Shown: piece after piece, positions 33,695-42,158 of the stretch
Numbering within the stretch: position 1 is the stretch's first letter
Layout: every line of letters starts with the position of its first letter
Assembly: GCA_049609325.1 (NCBI GenBank)
Contig: JBMYYK010000011.1
Span: 1 to 55,634, forward strand
Source: GCA-2733415 sp049609325
GTDB lineage: Bacteria > Bacteroidota > Bacteroidia > Flavobacteriales > Flavobacteriaceae
Length of the DNA stretch: 55,634 nt
Reading direction: 5' to 3'
The notes under the pieces: generated by a model
The model's database searches: none
Seen by the model: only the letters and a program-made list of their open reading frames with translations
Told to the model about the DNA's origin: nothing
Translations under genes and position numbers: made by a program

Positions 33695-35119
33695 ATGAAA
33701 GCTACAAAAAATATATTTAAATTATTCTTATTGGCATTAGTGTTGGTTGCATGTAATGCTGAGGATCCAGCTGAATTAGACGCAACATTACACGGGGATG
33801 ACAGTGATACTCCGCAAGAGTCAGCTGGAACTTTTACCGCAAATATAGAAGGGTCACCTTATGAAATTGATATTGCTACTGCGGTAGTTGCAAATGGAGT
33901 AATAACCATTACCGGAAAAAGAGGTAATGAAGTTGTTACCTTACGTATGCCTTCTAATATCGCTGTAAATAGTGTTACCAACCCTTATGTGTTAGGCGGA
34001 GCTGCGTCAACATATGCGGCATTTTATAATACAGGTGTTACCGAAGTTTCTGAAGCTACAACATCTAGTGATTTGCAAATGGAATTTGATTTTGAAAATG
34101 ATGGTGAAAATGACTTCTGGAAAGCAGATACGCCGTTAGCAACAATATTGAATGGTGAAACAGTAATAAAAGGTATACGAGTAACAAGTATTGATACCGG
34201 GAATTTAGATAACGGTGTGCCGGTATTTGCTGATGTGACTCAAGAATTAGAAATGGTATTGCAAGAAACAGATTCTGGAGCATATCAATTTGGCACTATA
34301 AATACAGCACAATATTTTGCTGGAGGTGCAGGTGGAGATGTGTTTGAAGCTGATATGACCATGGATAATGGAAATGTAACAATAGAAGTTGATACAGAAA
34401 ATAAATTAATTTCAGGATCGTTTAATTTTGATGGTACTGAAACTTATACGTCTAATGCAATTCCTCTAACTGGTACTGATACTGATGGCGACGGTATGTT
34501 TGACGGAGCACATGATGTTCCTGGAACTGAATTGTACTATGGTTATAATATTAATGATGCTTGTAGCCCTGTAAGACCAGCAGGATACACGGGGTACAAT
34601 TCTAATAACGCAATATGGAATGCAGCTGACTGTGATGGCGATGGTATTACAAATGGTGACGAATTAATAGCAGGAACAGACCCGTATGAAGGAAATGTTG
34701 ATTCTGATGGTGATGGTTTAAGTGATGAACAAGAAGATTTAGATGGTACAGATAGCTCAGACCCTTGTGATCCGGTACAATTAGAGCTGTATAACTTTTA
34801 TGATGCTACTAACTCAGTATGGATGGCAGGAGACTGCGATGGTGATACAATAAGTAATGGTGATGAAGTTGCAAACGGTACAGACCCATACTTTATGGAT
34901 TTTCAAAATAAATCATTTACAAGCGGAGAATTTAAGTACGTGCCTTATTTAGATGGAGGAACTCCGGTAAAACGAGGCTTAAATATTTCTACACATGATA
35001 TCGTTAATAAACACATTGTTGGAACTTATAGTTTCATCTCTGCTTCAATAGGTGAGAATCCAACACGTTGGTATTTAGTGACAGATGGAACATTTGATGT
35101 GATTTATACAGAAAATTAA
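33695..35119 (+). CDS. Lipoprotein with DUF6252-like domain interrupted by calcium-binding repeats
   Basis: 474 residues with a lipobox ending VACN (about Cys20). Residues about 45-115 (GTFTANIEGSPYEIDIATA) match the first half of the upstream paralogue and about 410-474 (GLNISTHDIVNKHIVGTYSF, then VTDGTFDVIY) match its second half. Between them lie a beta-rich segment (about 115-260) and thrombospondin type 3-like Ca2+ repeats (DTDGDGMFDG, DCDGDGITNGDE, DSDGDGLSDEQED, DCDGDTISNGDE; about 265-400). It is surface-anchored and probably Ca2+-stabilised. Role unknown. Confidence 0.85.
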   Translation: MKATKNIFKLFLLALVLVACNAEDPAELDATLHGDDSDTPQESAGTFTANIEGSPYEIDIATAVVANGVITITGKRGNEVVTLRMPSNIAVNSVTNPYVLGGAASTYAAFYNTGVTEVSEATTSSDLQMEFDFENDGENDFWKADTPLATILNGETVIKGIRVTSIDTGNLDNGVPVFADVTQELEMVLQETDSGAYQFGTINTAQYFAGGAGGDVFEADMTMDNGNVTIEVDTENKLISGSFNFDGTETYTSNAIPLTGTDTDGDGMFDGAHDVPGTELYYGYNINDACSPVRPAGYTGYNSNNAIWNAADCDGDGITNGDELIAGTDPYEGNVDSDGDGLSDEQEDLDGTDSSDPCDPVQLELYNFYDATNSVWMAGDCDGDTISNGDEVANGTDPYFMDFQNKSFTSGEFKYVPYLDGGTPVKRGLNISTHDIVNKHIVGTYSFISASIGENPTRWYLVTDGTFDVIYTEN

Positions 35120-35140
35120 TAGTCACATTGTATAATATAA

Positions 35141-35169
35141 AAAAGCAACCTGTTAAGGTTGCTTTTTTT
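35141..35169 (+). terminator. Terminator of the lipoprotein pair
   Basis: AAAAGCAACC (35141-35150) pairs with GGTTGCTTTT (35157-35166), followed by further T. Confidence 0.9.
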
Positions 35170-35226
35170 ATGCATTGTTTTTAGCAATGGCATATTAATT
35201 GACATACATATATAAAGAAATACCAC

Positions 35227-35314
35227 ATCTTATAAGTAATGCAGTAAACACTGTAATAAGAGTGTATTATAAGATAATACTAATAAATTAAGTATTCTGT
35301 TGTAATGACAGAAT
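35227..35314 (+). other. Two hairpins in the lon upstream region
   Basis: ATCTTATAA (35227-35235) pairs with TTATAAGAT (35267-35275), enclosing ACACT/AGTGT (35248-35252 with 35261-35265). A second hairpin ATTCTGT (35294-35300) / ACAGAAT (35308-35314) lies 14 bp before the lon ATG. They may be a structured leader, an operator dyad or remains of a dispersed repeat. Confidence 0.45.
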
Positions 35315-35328
35315 GACAAAATAGATAT

Positions 35329-37779
35329 ATGAGTAATTCAGAGTTTATAAACATTGACAGTTTGTCACTACAAGGAATCGAAGAAGGTACTGAGTTTATA
35401 CCATTAATGACTTCAGAAGATGAAGAAGAAATTGCTAATGAAGAAATTCCTCAGGAATTGCCAATATTGCCCTTGCGTAATACGGTCTTGTTTCCTGGTG
35501 TAGTAATCCCTATTACTGCAGGACGTGATACGTCTATACAATTGCTTAACGACGCTTATAACAACAAACAAGAAATAGGAGTTGTAGCTCAAAAAGATGC
35601 TTCGGTAGAAAACCCTACAGTTAATGATATCAATACTATTGGTACAGTAGCAAAAATTTTGCGTGTGCTAAAAATGCCTGACGGAAATACAACAGTAATT
35701 ATCCAAGGTAAAAAGAAGTTTGCTATTAATGAAATTGTTAAGGAACAACCGTATTTAGTAGCTTCGGTTCATGAAATCTCAGATGATAAATCTGTAGTGA
35801 ATGATGAAAAGTTCAAAGCAATTATAGATTCTATCAAAGAATTGTCACTAAAAATCATAAAAGAAAGTCCGAATATTCCTTCTGAAGCCACTTTTGCAAT
35901 AAAGAATATTGAAAGCAGTTCGTTTTTAATCAACTTCATTTCTTCAAACATGAATTTAAACGTTCATGAAAAGCAGACTTTACTTGAAATTACGGACTTA
36001 TCAGACCGTGCCATGGCTACATTAAAGCATATGGACATGGAAATGCAAAAGTTATCTTTGAAGAATGATATTCAGTCGAAAGTTAGAAATGATTTAGACC
36101 AACAACAGCGTGAATATTTCTTACAACAGCAAATGAAGACTATTCAAGAAGAGCTTGGAGGTGTGTCTTATGAAGCCGAAATTGAAGATATGCGCACTAA
36201 AGCGAAATCTAAACAATGGGATGACAAAACTGGAGCGCATTTTGAAAAGGAGTTGACAAAAATGTCGCGTATGAATCCGCAAGTGGCTGAGTATTCTATT
36301 CAACGTAATTATTTAGAGCTATTTTTAGATTTACCGTGGAATGAGTTTTCTAAAGATAAGTTTGATTTAAAACGCGCACAGAAAATTCTTGACAGAGATC
36401 ATTATGGTTTAGAAGATGTCAAACGAAGAATTATAGAATATCTGGCCGTTTTAAAATTGCGTAACGATATGAAGTCGCCAATTTTATGTTTATACGGGCC
36501 TCCTGGGGTAGGAAAAACATCATTAGGAAAATCTATTGCTGAGGCATTGGGACGAGAATATGTGCGTATTTCATTAGGTGGTTTACGAGATGAAGCAGAG
36601 ATTAGAGGGCATAGGAAAACGTATATAGGAGCCATGCCAGGACGTTTAATTCAGAGTTTAAAAAAAGCAGGAACGTCTAATCCGGTTTTTGTGTTAGATG
36701 AGATTGATAAATTGTCTAATTCACATCAAGGTGATCCATCTTCTGCAATGTTAGAAGTTTTAGATCCTGAGCAAAATTCTGAGTTTTATGATAACTTTTT
36801 AGAGCAAGGTTATGATTTGTCAAAAGTCATGTTTATTGCTACAGCTAATGATTTATCTACCATTCAGCCAGCTTTACGTGATCGTATGGAAATTATTGAC
36901 GTGAGTGGCTATACTATTGAAGAAAAAGTTGAAATTGCAAAAAATCATTTGTTGCCAAAGCAGTTGAAAGAACACGGGTTGTCTTCTAGTGATTTAAAAA
37001 TTGGTAAGCGAGAACTTGAATTGATTGTTGAAGGGTATACTAGAGAATCTGGTGTTAGAGGTTTAGATAAAAAAATAGCAAAAGTGGTGCGTTATGTAGC
37101 AAAGTCAATTGCTATGGAAGAAGACTACAATAAAAAGCTAGTAAAATCAGACGTTATCACTATTTTAGGCCCAGCTAGATTAGAACGTGATAAATATGAA
37201 AATAACGATGTAGCTGGAGTGGTTACAGGTTTAGCTTGGACAAGTGTAGGTGGTGATATATTATTTATAGAATCGATATTATCAAAAGGTAAGGGAAATT
37301 TATCTATTACAGGAAATTTAGGTAAAGTTATGAAGGAGTCTGCTACGATAGCTTTAGAGTATATAAAAGCTAATGCAGAGGAATTTAATATTAAGTCAGA
37401 AGTTTTTGAAAAATACAATATTCATATTCACGTGCCAGAAGGCGCTACGCCTAAAGATGGCCCAAGTGCAGGAATCACAATGTTAACCTCTTTAGTGTCT
37501 TTATTTACACAAAAGAAAGTGAAAAAAAGCTTGGCAATGACAGGAGAAATAACCTTAAGAGGTAAAGTATTACCTGTTGGTGGTATTAAAGAAAAAGTAT
37601 TGGCTGCTAAGAGAGCAAAAATTAAGGAGTTAATTTTATGTGCAGATAATGAAAAAGATATCCTTGAAATTAAAGAAGAGTACTTAAAAGGCTTAACTTT
37701 TCATTATGTGTCAACTATGCAAGAAGTAATAAACATAGCAATTACTAGCCAAAACGTGAAAAATAAAAAAGCATTGTAA
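35329..37779 (+). CDS. lon: ATP-dependent Lon protease
   Basis: 816 residues, full length. The N-terminal substrate domain (ELPILPLRNTVLFPGVVIPI) is followed by the AAA+ module with Walker A GPPGVGKT (near 390) and Walker B VFVLDEIDKL, and the C-terminal peptidase with the Ser713-Lys756 dyad (DGPSAG; GGIKEK), spaced 43 residues apart exactly as Ser679-Lys722 of E. coli. It degrades misfolded and regulatory proteins in the cytosol. The leader region has hairpins (see 35227-35314). Confidence 0.97.
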   Translation: MSNSEFINIDSLSLQGIEEGTEFIPLMTSEDEEEIANEEIPQELPILPLRNTVLFPGVVIPITAGRDTSIQLLNDAYNNKQEIGVVAQKDASVENPTVNDINTIGTVAKILRVLKMPDGNTTVIIQGKKKFAINEIVKEQPYLVASVHEISDDKSVVNDEKFKAIIDSIKELSLKIIKESPNIPSEATFAIKNIESSSFLINFISSNMNLNVHEKQTLLEITDLSDRAMATLKHMDMEMQKLSLKNDIQSKVRNDLDQQQREYFLQQQMKTIQEELGGVSYEAEIEDMRTKAKSKQWDDKTGAHFEKELTKMSRMNPQVAEYSIQRNYLELFLDLPWNEFSKDKFDLKRAQKILDRDHYGLEDVKRRIIEYLAVLKLRNDMKSPILCLYGPPGVGKTSLGKSIAEALGREYVRISLGGLRDEAEIRGHRKTYIGAMPGRLIQSLKKAGTSNPVFVLDEIDKLSNSHQGDPSSAMLEVLDPEQNSEFYDNFLEQGYDLSKVMFIATANDLSTIQPALRDRMEIIDVSGYTIEEKVEIAKNHLLPKQLKEHGLSSSDLKIGKRELELIVEGYTRESGVRGLDKKIAKVVRYVAKSIAMEEDYNKKLVKSDVITILGPARLERDKYENNDVAGVVTGLAWTSVGGDILFIESILSKGKGNLSITGNLGKVMKESATIALEYIKANAEEFNIKSEVFEKYNIHIHVPEGATPKDGPSAGITMLTSLVSLFTQKKVKKSLAMTGEITLRGKVLPVGGIKEKVLAAKRAKIKELILCADNEKDILEIKEEYLKGLTFHYVSTMQEVINIAITSQNVKNKKAL

Positions 37780-37877
37780 AAAAAATCATAGTTAAGAGAT
37801 TGGTAAAGTAGATGTTTAGTTAAAAATAAATGAAATTTCAAGACGTTTTCAGGTCAATATTTAGTTATTTTGTACCT

Positions 37878-38897
37878 ATGATTAGAAAATATAGTTGTTT
37901 ATTACTGTTGTTTTTGGCGTTTTTTACCCAAGCCCAAGTAGGAGGAAAGCACACGTATGAGTTTTTAAACTTAGTAAGTTCACCAAGGCAGGCTGCCTTA
38001 GGAGGTAAAGTACTTACAAATAATGACTGGGATTCTTATCAAGCACTGCATAACCCGTCGGCTATTACTGAAGAAATGGATGGGCAATTGGCATTAAATT
38101 TTGTCAATTATTTTGCTGATGTCAACTTTGGAAGTCTTTCATATGCCAAAAGTTTTGGAGAAAAAAAGCACATTATAGCTGCAGGAATCACTTATGTTGA
38201 TTATGGAAATTTTGAAGGTTATGATAATTATGGGATATCTACAGGTGAGTTTTCAGGTAATGAGTTTGCATTAACTGTAGGTTATAAATACAATGTGCCT
38301 AATTCAAATTTAAAGATCGGTGCGAACGGTAAGTTCATTTCATCAAAATTAGAAACGTATTCATCTGTTGGTGCAGCATTAGATATTGCGGCATTATATG
38401 AGTTTAAAGCGTCAAAATCAATAGTAACACTTGTTGCTTCAAATATCGGAGGGCAGTTGTCTGCGTATCAAGATACAAAAGAAAGTATCCCTTTTCATGT
38501 CGATTTAGCATTTGCTAAAAAACTTGAAAATTTGCCACTTAAATGGCATATTGTATATGAAAATTTACAAGAATGGGATTTATCGTTTCAAAACCCAAAT
38601 AGAGGAGAAGAAGATCTTGATGGTACTACCACGGAAGAAAACATATCTGTGTTTAATAAATTTATGCAACACATAGTTATTGGAGGTGAATTGTTTCATG
38701 GCAAGGCTCTAAATATCAGATTAGGATATAATTTTAGAAGAGGTCATGAATTAAAAATTGAAGACAGTAGAGTGTTTGCTGGTATTACTGCAGGGTTTGG
38801 GTTAAAACTCAACAAGTTTAGGGTGAATTATGCTTTTCAAAAGTATAGTGCTGCAGCTAACGTACATAGTTTTGGTTTAAATATAAATTTACGCTAA
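37878..38897 (+). CDS. porQ: Type IX secretion system protein PorQ
   Basis: 339 residues from the ATG at 37878, where a clean signal peptide begins (MIRKYSCLLLLF, ending TQAQ). A longer start at 37830 adds 16 residues before the signal and is less likely. The PorQ pattern follows: GGKHTYEFLNLVSSPRQAAL, HNPSAITEEMDGQLALNFVN. The rest is a beta barrel ending FGLNINLR. PorQ belongs to the T9SS attachment complex with PorU, PorV and PorZ in the outer membrane. It is followed 1 bp later by cmk, a common pairing in Bacteroidota. Confidence 0.92.
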   Translation: MIRKYSCLLLLFLAFFTQAQVGGKHTYEFLNLVSSPRQAALGGKVLTNNDWDSYQALHNPSAITEEMDGQLALNFVNYFADVNFGSLSYAKSFGEKKHIIAAGITYVDYGNFEGYDNYGISTGEFSGNEFALTVGYKYNVPNSNLKIGANGKFISSKLETYSSVGAALDIAALYEFKASKSIVTLVASNIGGQLSAYQDTKESIPFHVDLAFAKKLENLPLKWHIVYENLQEWDLSFQNPNRGEEDLDGTTTEENISVFNKFMQHIVIGGELFHGKALNIRLGYNFRRGHELKIEDSRVFAGITAGFGLKLNKFRVNYAFQKYSAAANVHSFGLNINLR

Positions 38898-38898
38898 G

Positions 38899-39591
38899 TT
38901 GAATTCGAGAAAACTAACTATAGCTATTGATGGGTATTCATCTACAGGTAAGAGTACTATTGCTAAACAATTAGCAAAAAAACTAGAGTATGTGTATGTT
39001 GATACCGGTGCAATGTATAGAGCTACGACATTGTATGCATTAAATAACGGATATATTTCTAAGGATCATTTTAATGTGAATGATTTTGTATTAGAACTGC
39101 ATAAAATTTCTATTTCATTTCAATTTAATGATGCTTTAGGTTTTGCTGAAGTGTACTTAAACGGTGTAAATGTTGAGAAAGAAATTAGAACAATGCATGT
39201 ATCTGGTTTTGTGAGTAAAATAGCTGCAGTACCAGAAGTTCGTTACCGTTTGGTAAAACAACAGCAATCTTTTGGTCAGCAAGGTGGAGTAGTGATGGAT
39301 GGTAGAGATATTGGAACGGTTGTGTTTCCAAATGCAGATTTAAAACTATTTATGACAGCAACTGATGAAGTGAGAGCACAACGCCGTTATGATGAGCTTC
39401 TTGCAAAAGGTGATGATGTAAGTTTTGAACAAGTGTTGAATAATGTTCGTGAACGCGATTATATCGATTCACACCGTGAAAACTCACCCTTGTTAAAAGC
39501 GTCTGATGCTATTGAAATAGATAATTCAACCTTAAGTATTGATGAGCAATATGAACAAATATTTGCTTTAGTGCATCAAGCAATGCAATAA
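38899..39591 (+). CDS. cmk: Cytidylate kinase
   Basis: 230 residues. It phosphorylates CMP and dCMP. The P-loop is G12-YSSTGKS (IDGYSSTGKST), followed by DTGAMYRATTLYAL, the MDGRDIGTVVFPNADLKLFM motif and RRYDELLAKG lid. The start must be TTG at 38899, because the stop of porQ lies 1 bp before and no ATG fits before the P-loop; a weak start could reduce its translation relative to porQ. Confidence 0.94.
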   Translation: MNSRKLTIAIDGYSSTGKSTIAKQLAKKLEYVYVDTGAMYRATTLYALNNGYISKDHFNVNDFVLELHKISISFQFNDALGFAEVYLNGVNVEKEIRTMHVSGFVSKIAAVPEVRYRLVKQQQSFGQQGGVVMDGRDIGTVVFPNADLKLFMTATDEVRAQRRYDELLAKGDDVSFEQVLNNVRERDYIDSHRENSPLLKASDAIEIDNSTLSIDEQYEQIFALVHQAMQ

Positions 39592-39606
39592 GATAGGTTT
39601 AAAAAC

Positions 39607-39635
39607 AAAAAAGCAACCAAATAGGTTGCTTTTTT
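39607..39635. terminator. Bidirectional terminator between cmk and the LysM gene
   Basis: AAAAAAGCAACC (39607-39618) pairs with GGTTGCTTTTTT (39624-39635), with A and T runs on each side. Confidence 0.9.
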
Positions 39636-39653
39636 GTTTTTTGACAATACTAG

Positions 39654-40034
39654 TTACAAGTTAGGAATATCTAATACTTGTCCCACTTTTATTAAATCCG
39701 GATTATCTAAAATACTTCTGTTAGCTTCAAAAATGTCTTTATATTTCATCACATCTTTGTAATAATGTTTAGCTATACCACCTAAGGTTTCACCACTTAC
39801 AACTGTATGTCTATGGTACACAGAATCATCAGCTACAGTAATGTTCGCCTTAATGTCACACGGACTTTCACCCCCAGAAGCCTTTATGGCGTCCCATAAT
39901 AAGTTTTTTTCATACTGTGTTTTTGCGGTTCCTTTTATTTTTAAAATATCACCTTCTACCCATACATCACCATTGGCAACTTCTAATTGTTCTCCTAAAT
40001 CTAATACATTTTGGTATTTTGCTTTTACTGGCAT
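39654..40034 (-). CDS. BON-like / LysM domain protein
   Basis: 126 residues without a signal peptide. A BON-like N-terminal domain (about 5-70) is followed by a LysM domain (about 73-125: HTVVSGETLGGIAKHYY, then VGQVLDIPNL). This resembles E. coli Kbp (YgaU), a K+-binding stress protein. Peptidoglycan binding would need export, which is not seen, so a cytosolic Kbp-like role is preferred. Confidence 0.88.
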   Translation of the reverse strand: MPVKAKYQNVLDLGEQLEVANGDVWVEGDILKIKGTAKTQYEKNLLWDAIKASGGESPCDIKANITVADDSVYHRHTVVSGETLGGIAKHYYKDVMKYKDIFEANRSILDNPDLIKVGQVLDIPNL

Positions 40035-40070
40035 AATTTAAATTGTTTTGATTATTAATATTGATTTACT

Positions 40071-40078
40071 CAAATATA
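40071..40078 (-). promoter_or_regulatory. Promoter -7 element of the LysM gene
   Basis: The minus strand reads TATATTTG, matching TAnnTTTG, 37 bp upstream of the ATG at 40034. Confidence 0.55.
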
Positions 40079-40166
40079 ATGATTTTCAGAGAGATAAACT
40101 ATGAGTTATATCATGTAATGGAAAATAATAAATGGTATTTTTGTAGTGAAAAATAGTTGTAAAATA

Positions 40167-40197
40167 TTGTTATTCAATGAATATAATTGTACTTTTG
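40167..40197 (+). promoter_or_regulatory. Promoter of rpsA
   Basis: TTG (40167-40169), a 20-bp spacer and TACTTTTG (40190-40197) match the Bacteroidota consensus. Transcription would begin near 40203, leaving a leader of about 115 nt. Confidence 0.75.
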
Positions 40198-40202
40198 CAG
40201 TC

Positions 40203-40316
40203 CTTTTAGCAGAATTGAGTAGAAAGGGATAAAAATCATATAACTATAACAACTTCTGGTGTTGTTAGCTTTAAATACTCAAAAAACAACTCAGAATACA
40301 AATTATTACTACAGCC
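40203..40316 (+). promoter_or_regulatory. Structured leader of rpsA
   Basis: An outer stem TTGAGTA (40215-40221) / TACTCAA (40276-40282) encloses an inner hairpin TAACAAC (40247-40253) / GTTGTTA (40261-40267). A second AACAAC (40285-40290) could compete for GTTGTT, giving a possible two-state switch. S1 is autoregulated through its leader in other bacteria, so this is a candidate feedback element. The regulatory role is inferred. Confidence 0.5.
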
Positions 40317-42071
40317 ATGGCTGAAGAAACAAAAACACAAGAACAATTTTTAGCAGATTTTAACTGGCACAATTACGAAGAAGGAATCGACCCTGTAGAA
40401 GATGCAGTATTAGAGGAATTTGAAAAGTTAGTTGCTGAAAACTTTGTAGAAACTGAGGATGATACAGTAGTAGAAGGTACTATTGTTCACATTACTGAAA
40501 GAGAAGCTATTATTGACATTAACGCTAAATCTGAAGGTGTAATTTCTCTTAACGAGTTCCGTTACAACCCTAACTTAGCTGTTGGAGATAAAGTTGAAGT
40601 TCTTGTAGATATTAGAGAAGATAAAACTGGTCAATTAGTATTATCACATAGAAAAGCAAGAGTAATTAAAGCTTGGGATAGAGTGAATAATGCTCACGAA
40701 ACTGGTGAAATCGTTAACGGTTTTGTTAAGTGTAGAACTAAAGGAGGTATGATCGTTGATGTATTTGGTATTGAAGCATTCTTACCAGGTTCTCAAATTG
40801 ATGTGAAGCCTATTAGAGACTACGATCAGTATGTGAATAAAACAATGGAATTCAAAGTTGTGAAAATCAACCACGAGTTTAAAAACGTTGTTGTATCTCA
40901 CAAAGCTCTTATTGAAGCTGATATTGAAATTCAAAAGAAAGAAATTATTGGTCAATTAGAAAAAGGTCAAGTATTAGAAGGTGTTGTTAAAAACATCACA
41001 TCTTACGGTGTATTTATTGACCTTGGTGGAGTTGACGGATTAGTTCACATTACTGACTTATCTTGGTCAAGAATCAACCATCCAAATGAGATTGTTGAAT
41101 TAGATCAAAAATTAAATGTTGTAATCTTAGACTTTGATGATAAGAAATCAAGAATTCAATTAGGATTAAAACAATTAAGTGCTCACCCATGGGAAGCTTT
41201 AGATGCTGATTTAAAAGTTGGTGATAAAGTAAAAGGTAAAGTAGTTGTAATTGCAGATTACGGTGCGTTTATTGAAGTATCTCAAGGTGTTGAAGGATTA
41301 ATTCACGTGTCTGAAATGTCATGGTCTACACACTTACGTTCAGCTCAAGATTTCGTGAAAATCGGAGATGAAGTAGAAGCTGTAGTGTTAACTTTAGATA
41401 GAGAAGATAGAAAAATGTCATTAGGTATCAAGCAATTAACGCAAGATCCTTGGACAGATATTACTGCTAAATTCCCAGTAGGATCTAAGCACACAGGAAC
41501 AGTTCGTAACTTTACTAACTTTGGTGTATTCTTAGAATTAGAAGAAGGAATTGATGGATTAATTTACATCTCTGACTTATCTTGGACTAAGAAAATTAAG
41601 CACCCATCTGACTTTGTTTCTGTAGGAGATAAATTAGATGTTGTGGTATTAGAATTAGATGTTGAAGGACGTAAAATTTCTTTAGGTCATAAACAAACTC
41701 AATCTAATCCTTGGGATAAGTATGAAGCTGAATTTGGTTTAGGAACTGTACACAATGGAACAATTGATGAAATGGTTGACAAAGGAGCAACTGTTACAAT
41801 TAACGAAGACATCGTGGCTTTCATCCCTTCTCGTCACTTAGAGAAAGAAGATGGTTCTAAATTGAAAAAAGGAGATGCTGCAGACTTTAAAATCATTGAA
41901 TTTAATAAAGATTTTAAACGTGTAGTTGCTTCTCATACAGCTCTTTTTAAAGAAGAAGAAGAGAAAAATGTAAAAGCTGCTGCTAAGAAAGCTGCTGTTG
42001 CAGATAAACCAACTTTAGGTGATGCTAACAATGCGTTACAAGCACTTAAAGACAAAATGGAAGGAAAATAA
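40317..42071 (+). CDS. rpsA: 30S ribosomal protein S1
   Basis: 584 residues with several consecutive S1 RNA-binding domains. The clearest are at about 60-125, 140-210, 220-290 (GVVKNITSYGVFIDLGGVDG), 305-375 and 390-460 (GTVRNFTNFGVFLELEEGID), with a last degenerate one at about 475-545. An Ala/Lys-rich tail ends it. Bacteroidota S1 works in a phylum that largely lacks Shine-Dalgarno sites. Codon use is visibly more biased than in its neighbours, as expected for a highly expressed gene. Own promoter, leader and terminator. Confidence 0.95.
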   Translation: MAEETKTQEQFLADFNWHNYEEGIDPVEDAVLEEFEKLVAENFVETEDDTVVEGTIVHITEREAIIDINAKSEGVISLNEFRYNPNLAVGDKVEVLVDIREDKTGQLVLSHRKARVIKAWDRVNNAHETGEIVNGFVKCRTKGGMIVDVFGIEAFLPGSQIDVKPIRDYDQYVNKTMEFKVVKINHEFKNVVVSHKALIEADIEIQKKEIIGQLEKGQVLEGVVKNITSYGVFIDLGGVDGLVHITDLSWSRINHPNEIVELDQKLNVVILDFDDKKSRIQLGLKQLSAHPWEALDADLKVGDKVKGKVVVIADYGAFIEVSQGVEGLIHVSEMSWSTHLRSAQDFVKIGDEVEAVVLTLDREDRKMSLGIKQLTQDPWTDITAKFPVGSKHTGTVRNFTNFGVFLELEEGIDGLIYISDLSWTKKIKHPSDFVSVGDKLDVVVLELDVEGRKISLGHKQTQSNPWDKYEAEFGLGTVHNGTIDEMVDKGATVTINEDIVAFIPSRHLEKEDGSKLKKGDAADFKIIEFNKDFKRVVASHTALFKEEEEKNVKAAAKKAAVADKPTLGDANNALQALKDKMEGK

Positions 42072-42092
42072 TTTCATCCCATTTATAATTTT

Positions 42093-42123
42093 AAAAGCCT
42101 CTCGAAATCGAGAGGCTTTTTTT
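42093..42123 (+). terminator. Terminator of rpsA
   Basis: AAAAGCCTCTCG (42093-42104) pairs perfectly with CGAGAGGCTTTT (42109-42120), followed by more T. Confidence 0.93.
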
Positions 42124-42158
42124 GTTTTTGAATATAGTATATTGCGTAAAAATTAACT

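Noticed and set aside
37830..37877. Upstream ATG start for porQ
   Set aside because: The added 16 residues precede a complete signal peptide beginning at 37878.
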